A DNA stretch of 64,000 nucleotides from VXYL01 sp965199915 (GTDB lineage Bacteria; Pseudomonadota; Gammaproteobacteria; Pseudomonadales; Azotimanducaceae): NCBI GenBank assembly GCA_965199915.1, contig OZ241348.1, positions 2,728,001 to 2,792,000 of the forward strand, in the 5' to 3' direction. The position numbers were made by a program, and so were the translations under genes. The notes under the pieces are model-generated. The model searched no databases and had not been told where the DNA came from. It saw only the letters and a program-made list of their open reading frames with translations. Below, piece after piece: positions 5,621 through 14,380 of the stretch; the first letter of the stretch is position 1; every line of letters starts with the position of its first letter.

Positions 5621-8401
5621 ATAGACCCGTGGTACAAAGTCGTCGCCTTGCGCGAGGAGGTGCGCGAAGGGCGGTCGTTCAGCCCGGACGAGTTCGCCAT
5701 CGCCTTGGAGCAGGTGGTGGCGGGCACGGCACCGAAGGACTACCGCGATCCGGCCGAGTTCTTCGCCCGCACCTGTTTCACGCGGGCGCTCAGCGAACAC
5801 GCCGGCATGGTGCTGCGGCGGCTGGCCGGGCAGACGGCGAACACGGCGCCGGTGCTCACGCTCATCACCCAGTTCGGCGGCGGCAAGACGCATACGCTCG
5901 CGTCGCTGTACCACATCGCAAGCGCCGGGGCGAAGGCGTCCGAACTGCCGGGCGTGCCGAACTTGCTGCGCCAAGCGGGAGTGGCAGAGGCGCCAAGAGC
6001 CCGCGTCGGCGTTTTCGTCGGCAATGCGTGGGATCCGGCCGAAGGCCGCGAGAACCCGTGGATCGACTTGGCGCGGCAGCTGGCCGGCGCGAAGGGCGTG
6101 GAGGCGCTCGGCAGCGCTGCCAAGACCTCGCCGCCGGGAACGGAATCCCTCGCCCGCGTGTTCGCCGCCGCGGATGCGCCGGTGCTGCTGCTGTTCGACG
6201 AGGTGCTGAACTTCGTCAACCGCCATCGCAACCTGGCGGAGAACTTCCACGCATTCATCCAGAACCTCACCGTTGCCGTCACCGGCGCTTCGCGCGCCGC
6301 CGCCGTCATCAGCCTGCCGCGCAGCCAAGTGGAAATGACGGATTGGGATCAGCAGTGGCAGGAGCGCATCACCAAGGTGGTGCGGCGGGTGGCGCGGGAT
6401 TTGATCGCCAACGACGAATCGGAAATCAGCGAAGTGGTCTGCCGCCGCCTGTTTCGGGATCTGGGCAAGCCGCGCACTCGCAAGAGGGTGTCCAAAGCCT
6501 ATGCGGACTGGTGCTTCGAGCGCACGGCGCGGCTGCCGGCCGAGTGGCTGGCGGTGGATACGGCAACCACCGAGGCCAAGGCGCGGGAGTTTCTGCGCGG
6601 GCGTTTCGAGGCGTGCTATCCCTTCCATCCCGCCACGCTGTCGGTGTTCCAGCGCAAGTGGCGGGCGCTGCCGCAGTTCCAGCAAACGCGAGGAGCGCTG
6701 GCGATGTTGGCGCAGTGGGTTTCCTGGGCGGCCCGGGAACACTTCCAGCGGGCACGCACGGAACCGCTAGTGACGCTGGGTTCCGCGCCGCTGCATGTGC
6801 CGGAGTTTCGCGCCGTGGTGCTGGGGCAGCTGGCGGAAGCGCGGCTCGATTCCGCCATCGAAGCGGACATCGCCGGCGCGCTCTCCCACGCGCAGTCCTT
6901 GGACGCCGACGCGAGCGGCGCCCTGCGCGACATTCATCGGCGTGTGGGCACCGCCATCCTGTTCGAGTCCTCCGGCGGCCAGGTGGACAAGGTGGCGCAC
7001 CTGCCGGAGCTGCGCTTCGCCCTGGGCGAACCGAAGGTGGACACCACCACTATCGACAACGCCGCGACGGCCTTGGAGGCCGCGAGTTTCTTCCTGCGCA
7101 AAGTCGGCACGGATGGCTATCTCGTTCACCACCAAGCGACGCTCAAGAAGGTGGTGAGCGATCGCCGCGCCTCCTTGGACGAGGAGACAGAAGTGAAGCC
7201 GGCGATTCGTGAACTGGTGGAGGCCGGCTTCAAGTCTGGCGCAACGACGCCCATCGTGTTCTTTCCCGCCGAGAGCGCGACGGTGGCGGATTCGCCTCGG
7301 CTCGCGCTGGTGGTTCTGAATCCGGACAGCGAGTGGTCGGACGACGCCGGCCTGTTGGCGCGCATCGGCGAGTGGACGCGCACCCGGGGCAAGTCGCCGC
7401 GGCTGTATCCCGGCTCGCTGGTCTGGTGCGCTCGCCAGCCCGGCAACGGGCTGCGCGAGAAAGTCGAACTCATGCTGGCGTGGCAGCGGGTGGCGAAAGA
7501 GCTGGCCGATGGCGTGCTCGGCGCCGAATACGGCCGCGCCGAACGCGACGAGGTGCGCTCGCGATTGCGCGCGGCCAAGGAAGCGGCGGCGGAGGAAGTG
7601 TGGGCCAGCTATCGCTTCGTGGCGCTGCACGATGGCGCGCAGAAGCACGGCCTGAAGATCATCGACTTGGGCGCCGGCCACTCGAGCGCCAGCGACACCC
7701 TGGCCGGGCGGGTGATCGCTGCCCTCAAGGCCGAAGCGCTGCTGAACGAAAGCGTGGGCGCCGGCTATCTCGAGCGGCATTGGCCGCCGGCGTTCAAGGA
7801 GAGCGGCGCATGGCCGCTCACCAGCTTGCGGCAGAGCTTTCTGGACGGGTCGCTTACGCGGCTTAGCGATCCCGATGCGGTGCTGCGGCGGCAGATCGTC
7901 GACTTCGTCGGGCGCGGGGATTTCGCCTTGGCATCTGGCACCAAATCCGGCGGCGGTTTTGATCGCGTCTGGCGCGCGGAACCAATCCAGCCCGAGGAAG
8001 TGGCATTCGAGAAGGACGTGTTCTTGCTGGCGAAGGCCAAGGCCGAACCGCTGGCGACGCCGGAACCGGCGCCGGAACCGGTGCCCGTAGGCCCGCAGCC
8101 AACACCCGACGAGCCTCCCGCCCAGCCGCCGACGGCCGCGGCAAAGCGCAAGGGCGTGACCACGCTCCGCCTAGGCGGCACGATTCCTCCCGAGTTGTGG
8201 AATCGTTTCGGCACCAAGGTGCTGCCGAAGTTGCGCAATGGCAGCGACCTTCGCGTACACATCGACCTAACCACCAGCGTGGACGCCGAGTTCGCGGCCA
8301 ACGCCCTAGCGGAGCTCCGCCAAGCGCTGGACGATCTGGAAATCGGCGCCAGCGTGGACGTTGCGCAAGCACCGCCACACCACGCCGAAGACGAAGGTTG
8401 A
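5621..8401 (+). CDS. DUF499 ATPase of a DUF1156/DUF499-type defence system
   Basis: About 926 residues. The N-terminus PWYKVVALREEVREG and the following KDYRDPAEFFARTCFT are typical of DUF499 ATPases linked to anti-phage DUF1156 methylases. A variant P-loop TQFGGGKTH lies near residue 89 and Walker B LLLFDEV near residue 200; a Pro-rich linker near residue 810 precedes a small C-terminal domain. Family alignment places the start at codon 5621, which reads ATA, with GAGGGAGA eight bases upstream; the first conventional start, TTG at 5648, has no such site. No DUF3780 or helicase partner is seen in the window and the DUF1156 gene is a remnant, so the system is probably not functional as a whole. 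Confidence 0.82.
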   Translation: MDPWYKVVALREEVREGRSFSPDEFAIALEQVVAGTAPKDYRDPAEFFARTCFTRALSEHAGMVLRRLAGQTANTAPVLTLITQFGGGKTHTLASLYHIASAGAKASELPGVPNLLRQAGVAEAPRARVGVFVGNAWDPAEGRENPWIDLARQLAGAKGVEALGSAAKTSPPGTESLARVFAAADAPVLLLFDEVLNFVNRHRNLAENFHAFIQNLTVAVTGASRAAAVISLPRSQVEMTDWDQQWQERITKVVRRVARDLIANDESEISEVVCRRLFRDLGKPRTRKRVSKAYADWCFERTARLPAEWLAVDTATTEAKAREFLRGRFEACYPFHPATLSVFQRKWRALPQFQQTRGALAMLAQWVSWAAREHFQRARTEPLVTLGSAPLHVPEFRAVVLGQLAEARLDSAIEADIAGALSHAQSLDADASGALRDIHRRVGTAILFESSGGQVDKVAHLPELRFALGEPKVDTTTIDNAATALEAASFFLRKVGTDGYLVHHQATLKKVVSDRRASLDEETEVKPAIRELVEAGFKSGATTPIVFFPAESATVADSPRLALVVLNPDSEWSDDAGLLARIGEWTRTRGKSPRLYPGSLVWCARQPGNGLREKVELMLAWQRVAKELADGVLGAEYGRAERDEVRSRLRAAKEAAAEEVWASYRFVALHDGAQKHGLKIIDLGAGHSSASDTLAGRVIAALKAEALLNESVGAGYLERHWPPAFKESGAWPLTSLRQSFLDGSLTRLSDPDAVLRRQIVDFVGRGDFALASGTKSGGGFDRVWRAEPIQPEEVAFEKDVFLLAKAKAEPLATPEPAPEPVPVGPQPTPDEPPAQPPTAAAKRKGVTTLRLGGTIPPELWNRFGTKVLPKLRNGSDLRVHIDLTTSVDAEFAANALAELRQALDDLEIGASVDVAQAPPHHAEDEG

Positions 8402-8422
8402 ATCCCAAGCCCGATTTTCATT
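8386..8422 (+). repeat. Direct repeat B1: DUF499 gene 3' end
   Basis: This 37-bp stretch holds the last codons and stop of the DUF499 gene plus about 20 bp of 3' flank. It matches 11356-11392 at 33 of 37 positions without gaps (offset 2970). Weaker similarity continues about 30 bp further into the DUF499 coding end. Confidence 0.7.
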
Positions 8423-8473
8423 GAACCGGCGCTACGCGAGGAAGGCGAGCGCGTGGTTGAGGCATTGAGTTAG

Positions 8474-11221
8474 TTAGGGCATGTGCTTGATCTCTCCACG
8501 GGGAAACACCACTTGGTCGGCGGCGCCGACGACTTTTTCGTAGCGGCCCGAGGCTTCAGCCTGTCCGTGGCGCAGCGGCTTGATCGGCTGGCTTGGCGCA
8601 GTCGAGGATGATGCGGCGTCTTCGGCGATCACCACACGCTTGGCGCCGTCCGGATCTTCCACAATCTCCACCTTCCGCATGGCGATGCCGGCCGGCAGGC
8701 GCCGGCCGTTGAAGGCGGAGGAGGCGTCCACCGTGGGGCGTGCGGCCTCCGTCGTGTTGGACTGAGCTGCGTGGCTCTTTGCAGAGCTTGTCCAGATGAT
8801 GGATACGAATTGGTTGCCCACGGAAAGATTGTTGACTTCGTTGCTTTCCCGTTCTTCGTCCGAGTCGTCCACCCACAGCGAAATGTAGTAGGTGCCGGCA
8901 GGCACCGGGTTTCCGAATTGGTCTCGGAGCAGACTGAAAGACGCTGAGTTGCTCTCGTCTCGATACAACAACTGTCCTGGGTGCAGGATGTAGTTTGCGT
9001 CCTCATAGAACAGATACCAATATCTCCCCGCCTTCGGGTTCTCGTATTGCGACAAGATCAAGTTGACGTCCCAGTCGGTTCTGGTGGTGGGCGCGGTGCC
9101 GTTGTTGGCAACTTCGTACTCCAAAACGCCGTCGCCCGTGCTGCGCCAAGAAGTCCACCAATAATTGATGGCGAGGTCTGGAAGGTCGGGAAGGCGGATG
9201 TTGATTCGGCGATCAGCGGCCGAGATGTTGTCGTTTTCGTTGCTTTCCCGCACCTCTTGCAGGTCGTCCACCCAGACGGCCATGTGGTAGGTTCCGGCTG
9301 GCAGGGCCTGTGGAAAGGTGAACGGGCGCGGGTTGGTCTCATCCCGTACGGCGCGTTCTCCCGGCGCCAAGTCAAAGGGAATCTCCTCGTATTGCACCCA
9401 CCAATCCGACGAATCCAGCCACCTGTCCCTGGACAATATCAAGTTCACATCAGCGCCCCGCCGCGCGGTTGCGGTGCCGGTGTTGACCACCGTCCATTGC
9501 CAACGGCCGTCGCCGCCGGGTTGCGGGTCGTATTCCGCGCGCCAATCCTCCACTTGGAGATTCGGCAAGTCTGCCGCTGCTGGGCGGTTGGGCGTGTTGG
9601 GAGACGGCGCTTGGCCGTTTTGGCTGTCCTGCAGCACATAGGCCTCGGAAACAACTTGGCGAAAATCTCTGTATGGAAGCCAGAAATACCCCCGGTCACC
9701 CCAACGGTTGCCATGAGAGTTGATTACCTTGAATGCGCCGCCGAAGCGACGGTCGTCGTAACCCACGATGGTCACGGCATGTCCGCCGCGATCCGACCCT
9801 CCAAAGGTGTTGTAGACCGAATTGGTTCCTCTGAGGTAAAGGAAGCTGTCGTGGATTCTCATGCCAATCACCACCGGCAGACGATTGAACAACGCGGCCT
9901 TGATTTGCCCGGTGCCCCCCACTCGGCTCCGACCGCTTGCCCTGTAGTGCCACGCTTCCCTCGTGGCGGCATCCGTTGGCTGGGACCGATAATCCCTATG
10001 GTCGTAAGGCATGGTCCACCAAGTTGCCGCGCCCCTATCCACAACGAGATCCAATGCCGCAAAAATGTGCGAGCCGTTGTCTCTGCCGTTATTGATTTGG
10101 TTGTAAATCCATGCCGGGCTGAAGAGCGTTGCCAAGCCGAAATCCCATCGTTCCTCCATGCGCTCTTGATAGGATTTCAAGGCGTAACCAACCGCCCAGC
10201 CAACGCAACTGTTTTGTCGGCCTTGCTGTCCCACTGGCGGAAAGTTGGCGGACAGATCGATGGCCCGCGGGAGGTTGGAGGCATCCAAAAATCCGAGGTC
10301 GATGCGCCCGTAAGTTTCCGGCGCGGCGGCGGTAAGCCCAAGCCCCCCGGAATCTATCGGCTCCACCGCGATCCTCACATGGGCGACATCGCTGAACCGC
10401 ACTCCGTCCGTGACTCGGTAGGCGATGACGATCTGATCCTGCCCGTCGTCGCGCAGGTTGGCGAACAGCCGTCCCGAATCCGGTTCCACGAAGGCGTCGT
10501 AGTACCCGTCGCCCTCGGGGGCCGAATGGAGAACATAGGTCAAGGTGTCTCCGTCCGCATCCGTTCCGATGAGTTGCACTTGCAACACGGGGTTGGACAG
10601 GTCGGACCGTCGGGAGATGTCCTGTGCAACGGGCGCGGTGTTGGCGCCGGCCAAGGGCGCCGCGGAAGTCGAGAGGTTGGTTAGGTTGCCCGTCGGACTC
10701 TGCAGCAGGCTCATCACTTGAATGGGCCGGTTGGCGGAGACCGACAGTTGCCACTTGCCGCTTCCGTCGCCGAATCTGCCGCTGAAGCCGGCGCCGCCTT
10801 GCTCCAGTTCCTCGGCCGTGATGGTGCGGGCCTCCCCGCCCGGCAGCGACAGGCGCACATTTCCATCCGGCGGCGCCCGGCCTCGGTCGTCCAGCCCGTC
10901 GATCACCACTTCGGCGTCGGTGTCGCCGGGATTGACCAACCGCAGCCTGCTGCGCTGGTTTTCGTTGCTGCCGGGGTTGAAGATGGGCACATGGTGGCGG
11001 TTCTGGGCGCTGCGGGCGATGTCGTGAATGCTGGTGAGGAAGCCGTCGCTGGTGCGGATGTAGGCGAATGCCCCCACCAATTCCAAGTCGGTTTCCAACT
11101 CCAACCGCCAGTCGCCTTGGCCGTTGCCCACGCCCCTCGACAGCCCCTTGTCGGGATTGCCGGCCTCCAAGTCGTCCGAATTGAAATGGACGGTTTGCTG
11201 GGCATTCAAGTTCAGGGGCGC
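8474..11221 (-). CDS. Papain-like (C1) peptidase with CARDB-type repeats, 5' end damaged
   Basis: About 915 residues read without a start codon near the 5' end. In order: a beta-rich module opening APLNLNAQQTVHF, a cadherin-like stretch (DADGDTLTYVL), a papain-like domain with Cys in GRQNSCVGWAVGYAL, His in GGHAVTIVGYDD and Asn in VINSHGNRWGD, then two CARDB-type modules ending VRESNENDN and ERESNEVNN. This is a secreted or surface protein family. The Pro-rich linker expected before APLNLN is present in another frame (11225-11290); adding one C to a run of four C near 11218-11221 would join them. No signal peptide is visible, because the upstream DNA is a copy of the DUF499 3' end. Probably a pseudogene. 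Confidence 0.7.
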   Translation of the reverse strand, partial: APLNLNAQQTVHFNSDDLEAGNPDKGLSRGVGNGQGDWRLELETDLELVGAFAYIRTSDGFLTSIHDIARSAQNRHHVPIFNPGSNENQRSRLRLVNPGDTDAEVVIDGLDDRGRAPPDGNVRLSLPGGEARTITAEELEQGGAGFSGRFGDGSGKWQLSVSANRPIQVMSLLQSPTGNLTNLSTSAAPLAGANTAPVAQDISRRSDLSNPVLQVQLIGTDADGDTLTYVLHSAPEGDGYYDAFVEPDSGRLFANLRDDGQDQIVIAYRVTDGVRFSDVAHVRIAVEPIDSGGLGLTAAAPETYGRIDLGFLDASNLPRAIDLSANFPPVGQQGRQNSCVGWAVGYALKSYQERMEERWDFGLATLFSPAWIYNQINNGRDNGSHIFAALDLVVDRGAATWWTMPYDHRDYRSQPTDAATREAWHYRASGRSRVGGTGQIKAALFNRLPVVIGMRIHDSFLYLRGTNSVYNTFGGSDRGGHAVTIVGYDDRRFGGAFKVINSHGNRWGDRGYFWLPYRDFRQVVSEAYVLQDSQNGQAPSPNTPNRPAAADLPNLQVEDWRAEYDPQPGGDGRWQWTVVNTGTATARRGADVNLILSRDRWLDSSDWWVQYEEIPFDLAPGERAVRDETNPRPFTFPQALPAGTYHMAVWVDDLQEVRESNENDNISAADRRINIRLPDLPDLAINYWWTSWRSTGDGVLEYEVANNGTAPTTRTDWDVNLILSQYENPKAGRYWYLFYEDANYILHPGQLLYRDESNSASFSLLRDQFGNPVPAGTYYISLWVDDSDEERESNEVNNLSVGNQFVSIIWTSSAKSHAAQSNTTEAARPTVDASSAFNGRRLPAGIAMRKVEIVEDPDGAKRVVIAEDAASSSTAPSQPIKPLRHGQAEASGRYEKVVGAADQVVFPRGEIKHMP

Positions 11222-11355
11222 GGATGCGTGGCGGCGGCTGTTCGGGAGTCGGAGTCCGAGCTGGTGGAGCAGCAGGGGTCGTCGTCGGGCTGCGTGTGGC
11301 GCGGCAGAACGAGTGCGCGTCCGTTCGACGTGGGCAAGCGGACGCCCGCGACGAA

Positions 11356-11392
11356 CGAAGACAGAGGTTGAATCCCATGCCTGATTTTCATT
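11356..11392 (+). repeat. Direct repeat B2: copy of DUF499 gene 3' end
   Basis: Second copy of the 37-bp repeat, 2970 bp from the first and just upstream of the peptidase reading frame. The plus-strand reading ends DVGKRTPATNEDRG-stop, recalling the DUF499 end DVAQAPPHHAEDEG-stop, so this is a fragment of a DUF499 gene or of a diverged relative. Confidence 0.65.
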
Positions 11393-11425
11393 AGGGTATG
11401 GGTTCCTCAACCAGCGGTGCCACCC

Positions 11426-14290
11426 ATGTCCGACGACAACGCCTTCACCACGCCTCTCTCCACGCAGCGCGACGCCTTGGAGGTCGTCGGCGGCAAGGGG
11501 CGGTCGTTGTCGCGCATGGCGCGGGGCGGCTTCGACGTGCCCGGCGGATTCCACGTCACTACCGCCGCCTACCGCCGGTTCGTCGGCGACCACGGCTTGG
11601 CGGAGCGGATCGCCAGCTTGGCGCGCCCGGAATGGAAGAACGGCGTGGTTTCCTTCGAGCGGGCCTCGGCGGACATTCGGGCGTTGTTCGCCGCGCACGA
11701 CGTGGCCGGCGACATCGCCAGCGCCATTCGCGCCGCCTACGCGGTGTTGCCGAACGCGCCGGCGGTGGCGGTGCGCTCTTCGGCCACCGCCGAAGACCTG
11801 CCCGATCTCTCCTTCGCCGGGCAGCAGGAAACCTACCTGAACGTCACCGGCGCGGACGCGGTGGTGGCCTCCGTGCGCAAGTGCTGGGCGTCGCTGTGGA
11901 CCGCGCAAGCCATCGCCTACCGGCACCAGAACGGCATCGACCAGGACGCCGTGGCCATGGCCGTGGTGGTGCAGCTGATGGTGCCGTCGGACGTCTCCGG
12001 CATCCTCTTCACCGCCAATCCCGCCACCGGCGAGCGCGGCGAGATGATCGTCAACGCCAGTTTCGGGCTCGGCGAAGCCGTCGTCAGCGGCCAAGTGACG
12101 CCGGACACCTATGTGGTCGACCGCCGCACATACGCCGCGAAAGAGACGACGGTGGGCGCCAAAGACCGCAAGATCATCGCCGACGGCGAACAAGGCACGC
12201 GGTTCGCGGAGGTTGCCGAGGCCGAGCGCGAACGGCCGTCGCTGAGCGACGCCATGCTGCGGGAACTCGCCGAAACCGCGGCGAAGGTGGAAGAACTGCA
12301 AGGCGCCCCGCAGGATGTGGAGTGGGCGTATTGCGACGGCAAACTGCGGCTCTTGCAGTCCCGCCCCATCACCAACTTGCCCGTGCAACCCATCGAGTTG
12401 GAATGGGTGCCGAAGCCGCCGGCGAGATACCTCTCGCGCCGGCAAATCGTGGAGAACATGCCGGATCCGATCTGTCCGCTGTTCGAGGAGCTGTACCTCA
12501 CCGAGGGCTTGGAGTCGGCGCGCAAGGGACGCAGCCTGATGATCGGGGGCGGGCCGGTGTTCGTCACCTTGAACGGCTACGCCTACCAGCGCTTCGATTG
12601 GCCGCAGTTGTTCGCCGCCGAGAACACCGTGTTCGGCGGGAAGGGTGGGAAGGACGGAAAGGCCGGAAAGAAAGAGAAAACCGTCGGCGAGGCGGAGCTG
12701 GACCAAGCCGAATACGAAGCCGTGCAAGCGGAGCGGAGAAAGTTCGAACAGGCCGCCAAAGAGCGAGAAGCCAAGCAGCGCGAACTGGCCGAACGCGACA
12801 TGGCGCGGTTCGCCGCGGACCTTTCTCCCCAAGACAAGACCGCCTTCGACGCCTGGGCAGCGCAACAAGATCCCGAAACGATGGCGGTCGCCATCGCCTT
12901 TCCGAAGAGCGAAAGCCCCACGTTCATCGCTTTCAACAACACGACGACGAACGACAACCAGCTGAAGGAATGGCACGAGGTGACGCGACCGCGCTTGGTC
13001 GGCGCGCGCGAGAAGTGGGCCAAACTGGATGTCGCAACCGCCACGGACGAGGAACTGCTCGCCGGCATTCGCGAGCTGGGCATTGAGGAAGGCTACTACT
13101 GGTCGAGCAACTCCGGCCACACGTTCGGCGTGGCCAAGTCCACGGACGACCAATTCCAAACCTTCCTGCGCGAGGCGCTTCCGGACCACCACTTCATCAG
13201 CGGCCAGTTCCTTTCCGGCATCGAGTCGAAAACCATGCAGGCGAACGCCCGCTTGTTTGAAATCGCGAAGCTGATTCGCCGCAACGAGGCGCTGGTGTTC
13301 CTCATTCTCACCATGCCGTCGAAGTTCCTGATGGACGCGCTGCGGGCGCGCGAGGACGCCAAGGAGGTGGTGAAGGCGTTGGACGAGTATCTGGCCTTCT
13401 ACGGGCACCAAGGCTACAGCATGGATTTCGTGGTGCCGACGCAATTGGAGGATCCCTCGCCCTTGTTCGCCACGCTCAAGGGCATGGTGGCCGACGCCAA
13501 CTACGATCCGAAAGACCAAGACAAACGGGCGGCTTCGGTGCGCGAGCAGAAGCACGCCGAAATCGTCGAACTGCTGGACGGTCTGCCGTATTGGCAATTT
13601 CGCTTTCGCCTCTGGCTCGCCCGCAAGTACAACTACATCCGCGAGGAAGTCGCGTTCCATTTCGGCTACACGTGGCCGGTGTTGCGGCCGATGGCGCTGG
13701 AACTCGGCCGGCGCATGGCGGCGGCGGGCACCTTCAAGCTGGAAGAGGACACGTTTTACTTGCTCACGGAAGAACTGCGCCGCGCCATCGCCGCCCGCAC
13801 GCGCGGCGAAGCGGCGCCGGAACTCGGCGAACTCGCCGCCGAGCGGCGCGAGCTCCGGGAAGCGCGCAAACGCCACCATCCGCCCGGCACCGTTCCCCAG
13901 GAGGCCAGCAAGATCAAGGGCATCGCCTTCAAGGAAACGCAGATCAAGAACGACGACTCCAGCGACACCATGCGCGGCTTCCCGGTGAGCTCCGGCCGCG
14001 TCACCGCGCCGGCAAGCGTCATCCTCGGCCCGGAGGACTTCGACAACATGCGCCCGGGTTCCATCTTGGTGAGCCCGCTCACCACGCCGGCGTGGACGCA
14101 GCTGTTCGCGCACGCGGTGGGGCTGGTGACGGACATGGGCAGCATCCTCGCCCACGGTTCCATCGTGGCGCGCGAATACGGGATTCCCGCCGTGCTAGGC
14201 GTCGGCAACGGCACCGTGCGCATCAAACACGGACAGACGCTCACCATCGACGGCGATGTGGGCACGGTGGTGATCCACGAGGAAGCGTAG
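11426..14290 (+). CDS. PEP-utilising enzyme (PEP synthase / rifampicin phosphotransferase-like)
   Basis: 954 residues from the ATG at 11426 (MSDDNAF); a GTG at 11417 would add three residues. The N-terminal 320 residues form a PEP/pyruvate-binding ATP-grasp domain (VGGKGRSLSRM, VRSSATAEDLPDLSFAGQQE, ILFTANPATG). The C-terminal 90 residues are the swivelling phosphohistidine domain, with His near residue 910 in ILAHGSIVAREYGIPAV. The central part differs from true PEP synthase and carries a charged, coiled insert of about 60 residues (near residues 405-470) rich in Lys, Glu and Ala. The order ATP-binding, middle, His domain is that of dikinases such as rifampicin phosphotransferase. The substrate is unknown. 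Confidence 0.85.
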   Translation: MSDDNAFTTPLSTQRDALEVVGGKGRSLSRMARGGFDVPGGFHVTTAAYRRFVGDHGLAERIASLARPEWKNGVVSFERASADIRALFAAHDVAGDIASAIRAAYAVLPNAPAVAVRSSATAEDLPDLSFAGQQETYLNVTGADAVVASVRKCWASLWTAQAIAYRHQNGIDQDAVAMAVVVQLMVPSDVSGILFTANPATGERGEMIVNASFGLGEAVVSGQVTPDTYVVDRRTYAAKETTVGAKDRKIIADGEQGTRFAEVAEAERERPSLSDAMLRELAETAAKVEELQGAPQDVEWAYCDGKLRLLQSRPITNLPVQPIELEWVPKPPARYLSRRQIVENMPDPICPLFEELYLTEGLESARKGRSLMIGGGPVFVTLNGYAYQRFDWPQLFAAENTVFGGKGGKDGKAGKKEKTVGEAELDQAEYEAVQAERRKFEQAAKEREAKQRELAERDMARFAADLSPQDKTAFDAWAAQQDPETMAVAIAFPKSESPTFIAFNNTTTNDNQLKEWHEVTRPRLVGAREKWAKLDVATATDEELLAGIRELGIEEGYYWSSNSGHTFGVAKSTDDQFQTFLREALPDHHFISGQFLSGIESKTMQANARLFEIAKLIRRNEALVFLILTMPSKFLMDALRAREDAKEVVKALDEYLAFYGHQGYSMDFVVPTQLEDPSPLFATLKGMVADANYDPKDQDKRAASVREQKHAEIVELLDGLPYWQFRFRLWLARKYNYIREEVAFHFGYTWPVLRPMALELGRRMAAAGTFKLEEDTFYLLTEELRRAIAARTRGEAAPELGELAAERRELREARKRHHPPGTVPQEASKIKGIAFKETQIKNDDSSDTMRGFPVSSGRVTAPASVILGPEDFDNMRPGSILVSPLTTPAWTQLFAHAVGLVTDMGSILAHGSIVAREYGIPAVLGVGNGTVRIKHGQTLTIDGDVGTVVIHEEA

Positions 14291-14322
14291 GGCCAAAGCG
14301 CGCCGCAGCTTGGCATGGGCGG

Positions 14323-14351
14323 TTGAAATCCCGCCCGCCAAGCCGTTATGT
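14323..14351 (+). promoter_or_regulatory. Sigma-70-like promoter for the thiolase operon
   Basis: TTGAAA (14323-14328), a 17-bp spacer and TTATGT (14346-14351). Transcription would begin near 14358, upstream of the ATG at 14381 and downstream of the alternative ATG at 14348, which favours 14381 as the thiolase start. Confidence 0.5.
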
Positions 14352-14380
14352 TGTCGTCGTCCAACAACACGCAAACTGAC

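Noticed and set aside
11222..14155. Minus-strand continuation of the peptidase reading frame (about 980 further residues)
   Set aside because: It is antisense to the PEP-utilising enzyme gene, rich in Arg, His and Gly with no domains, and is a by-product of GC-rich codon use.
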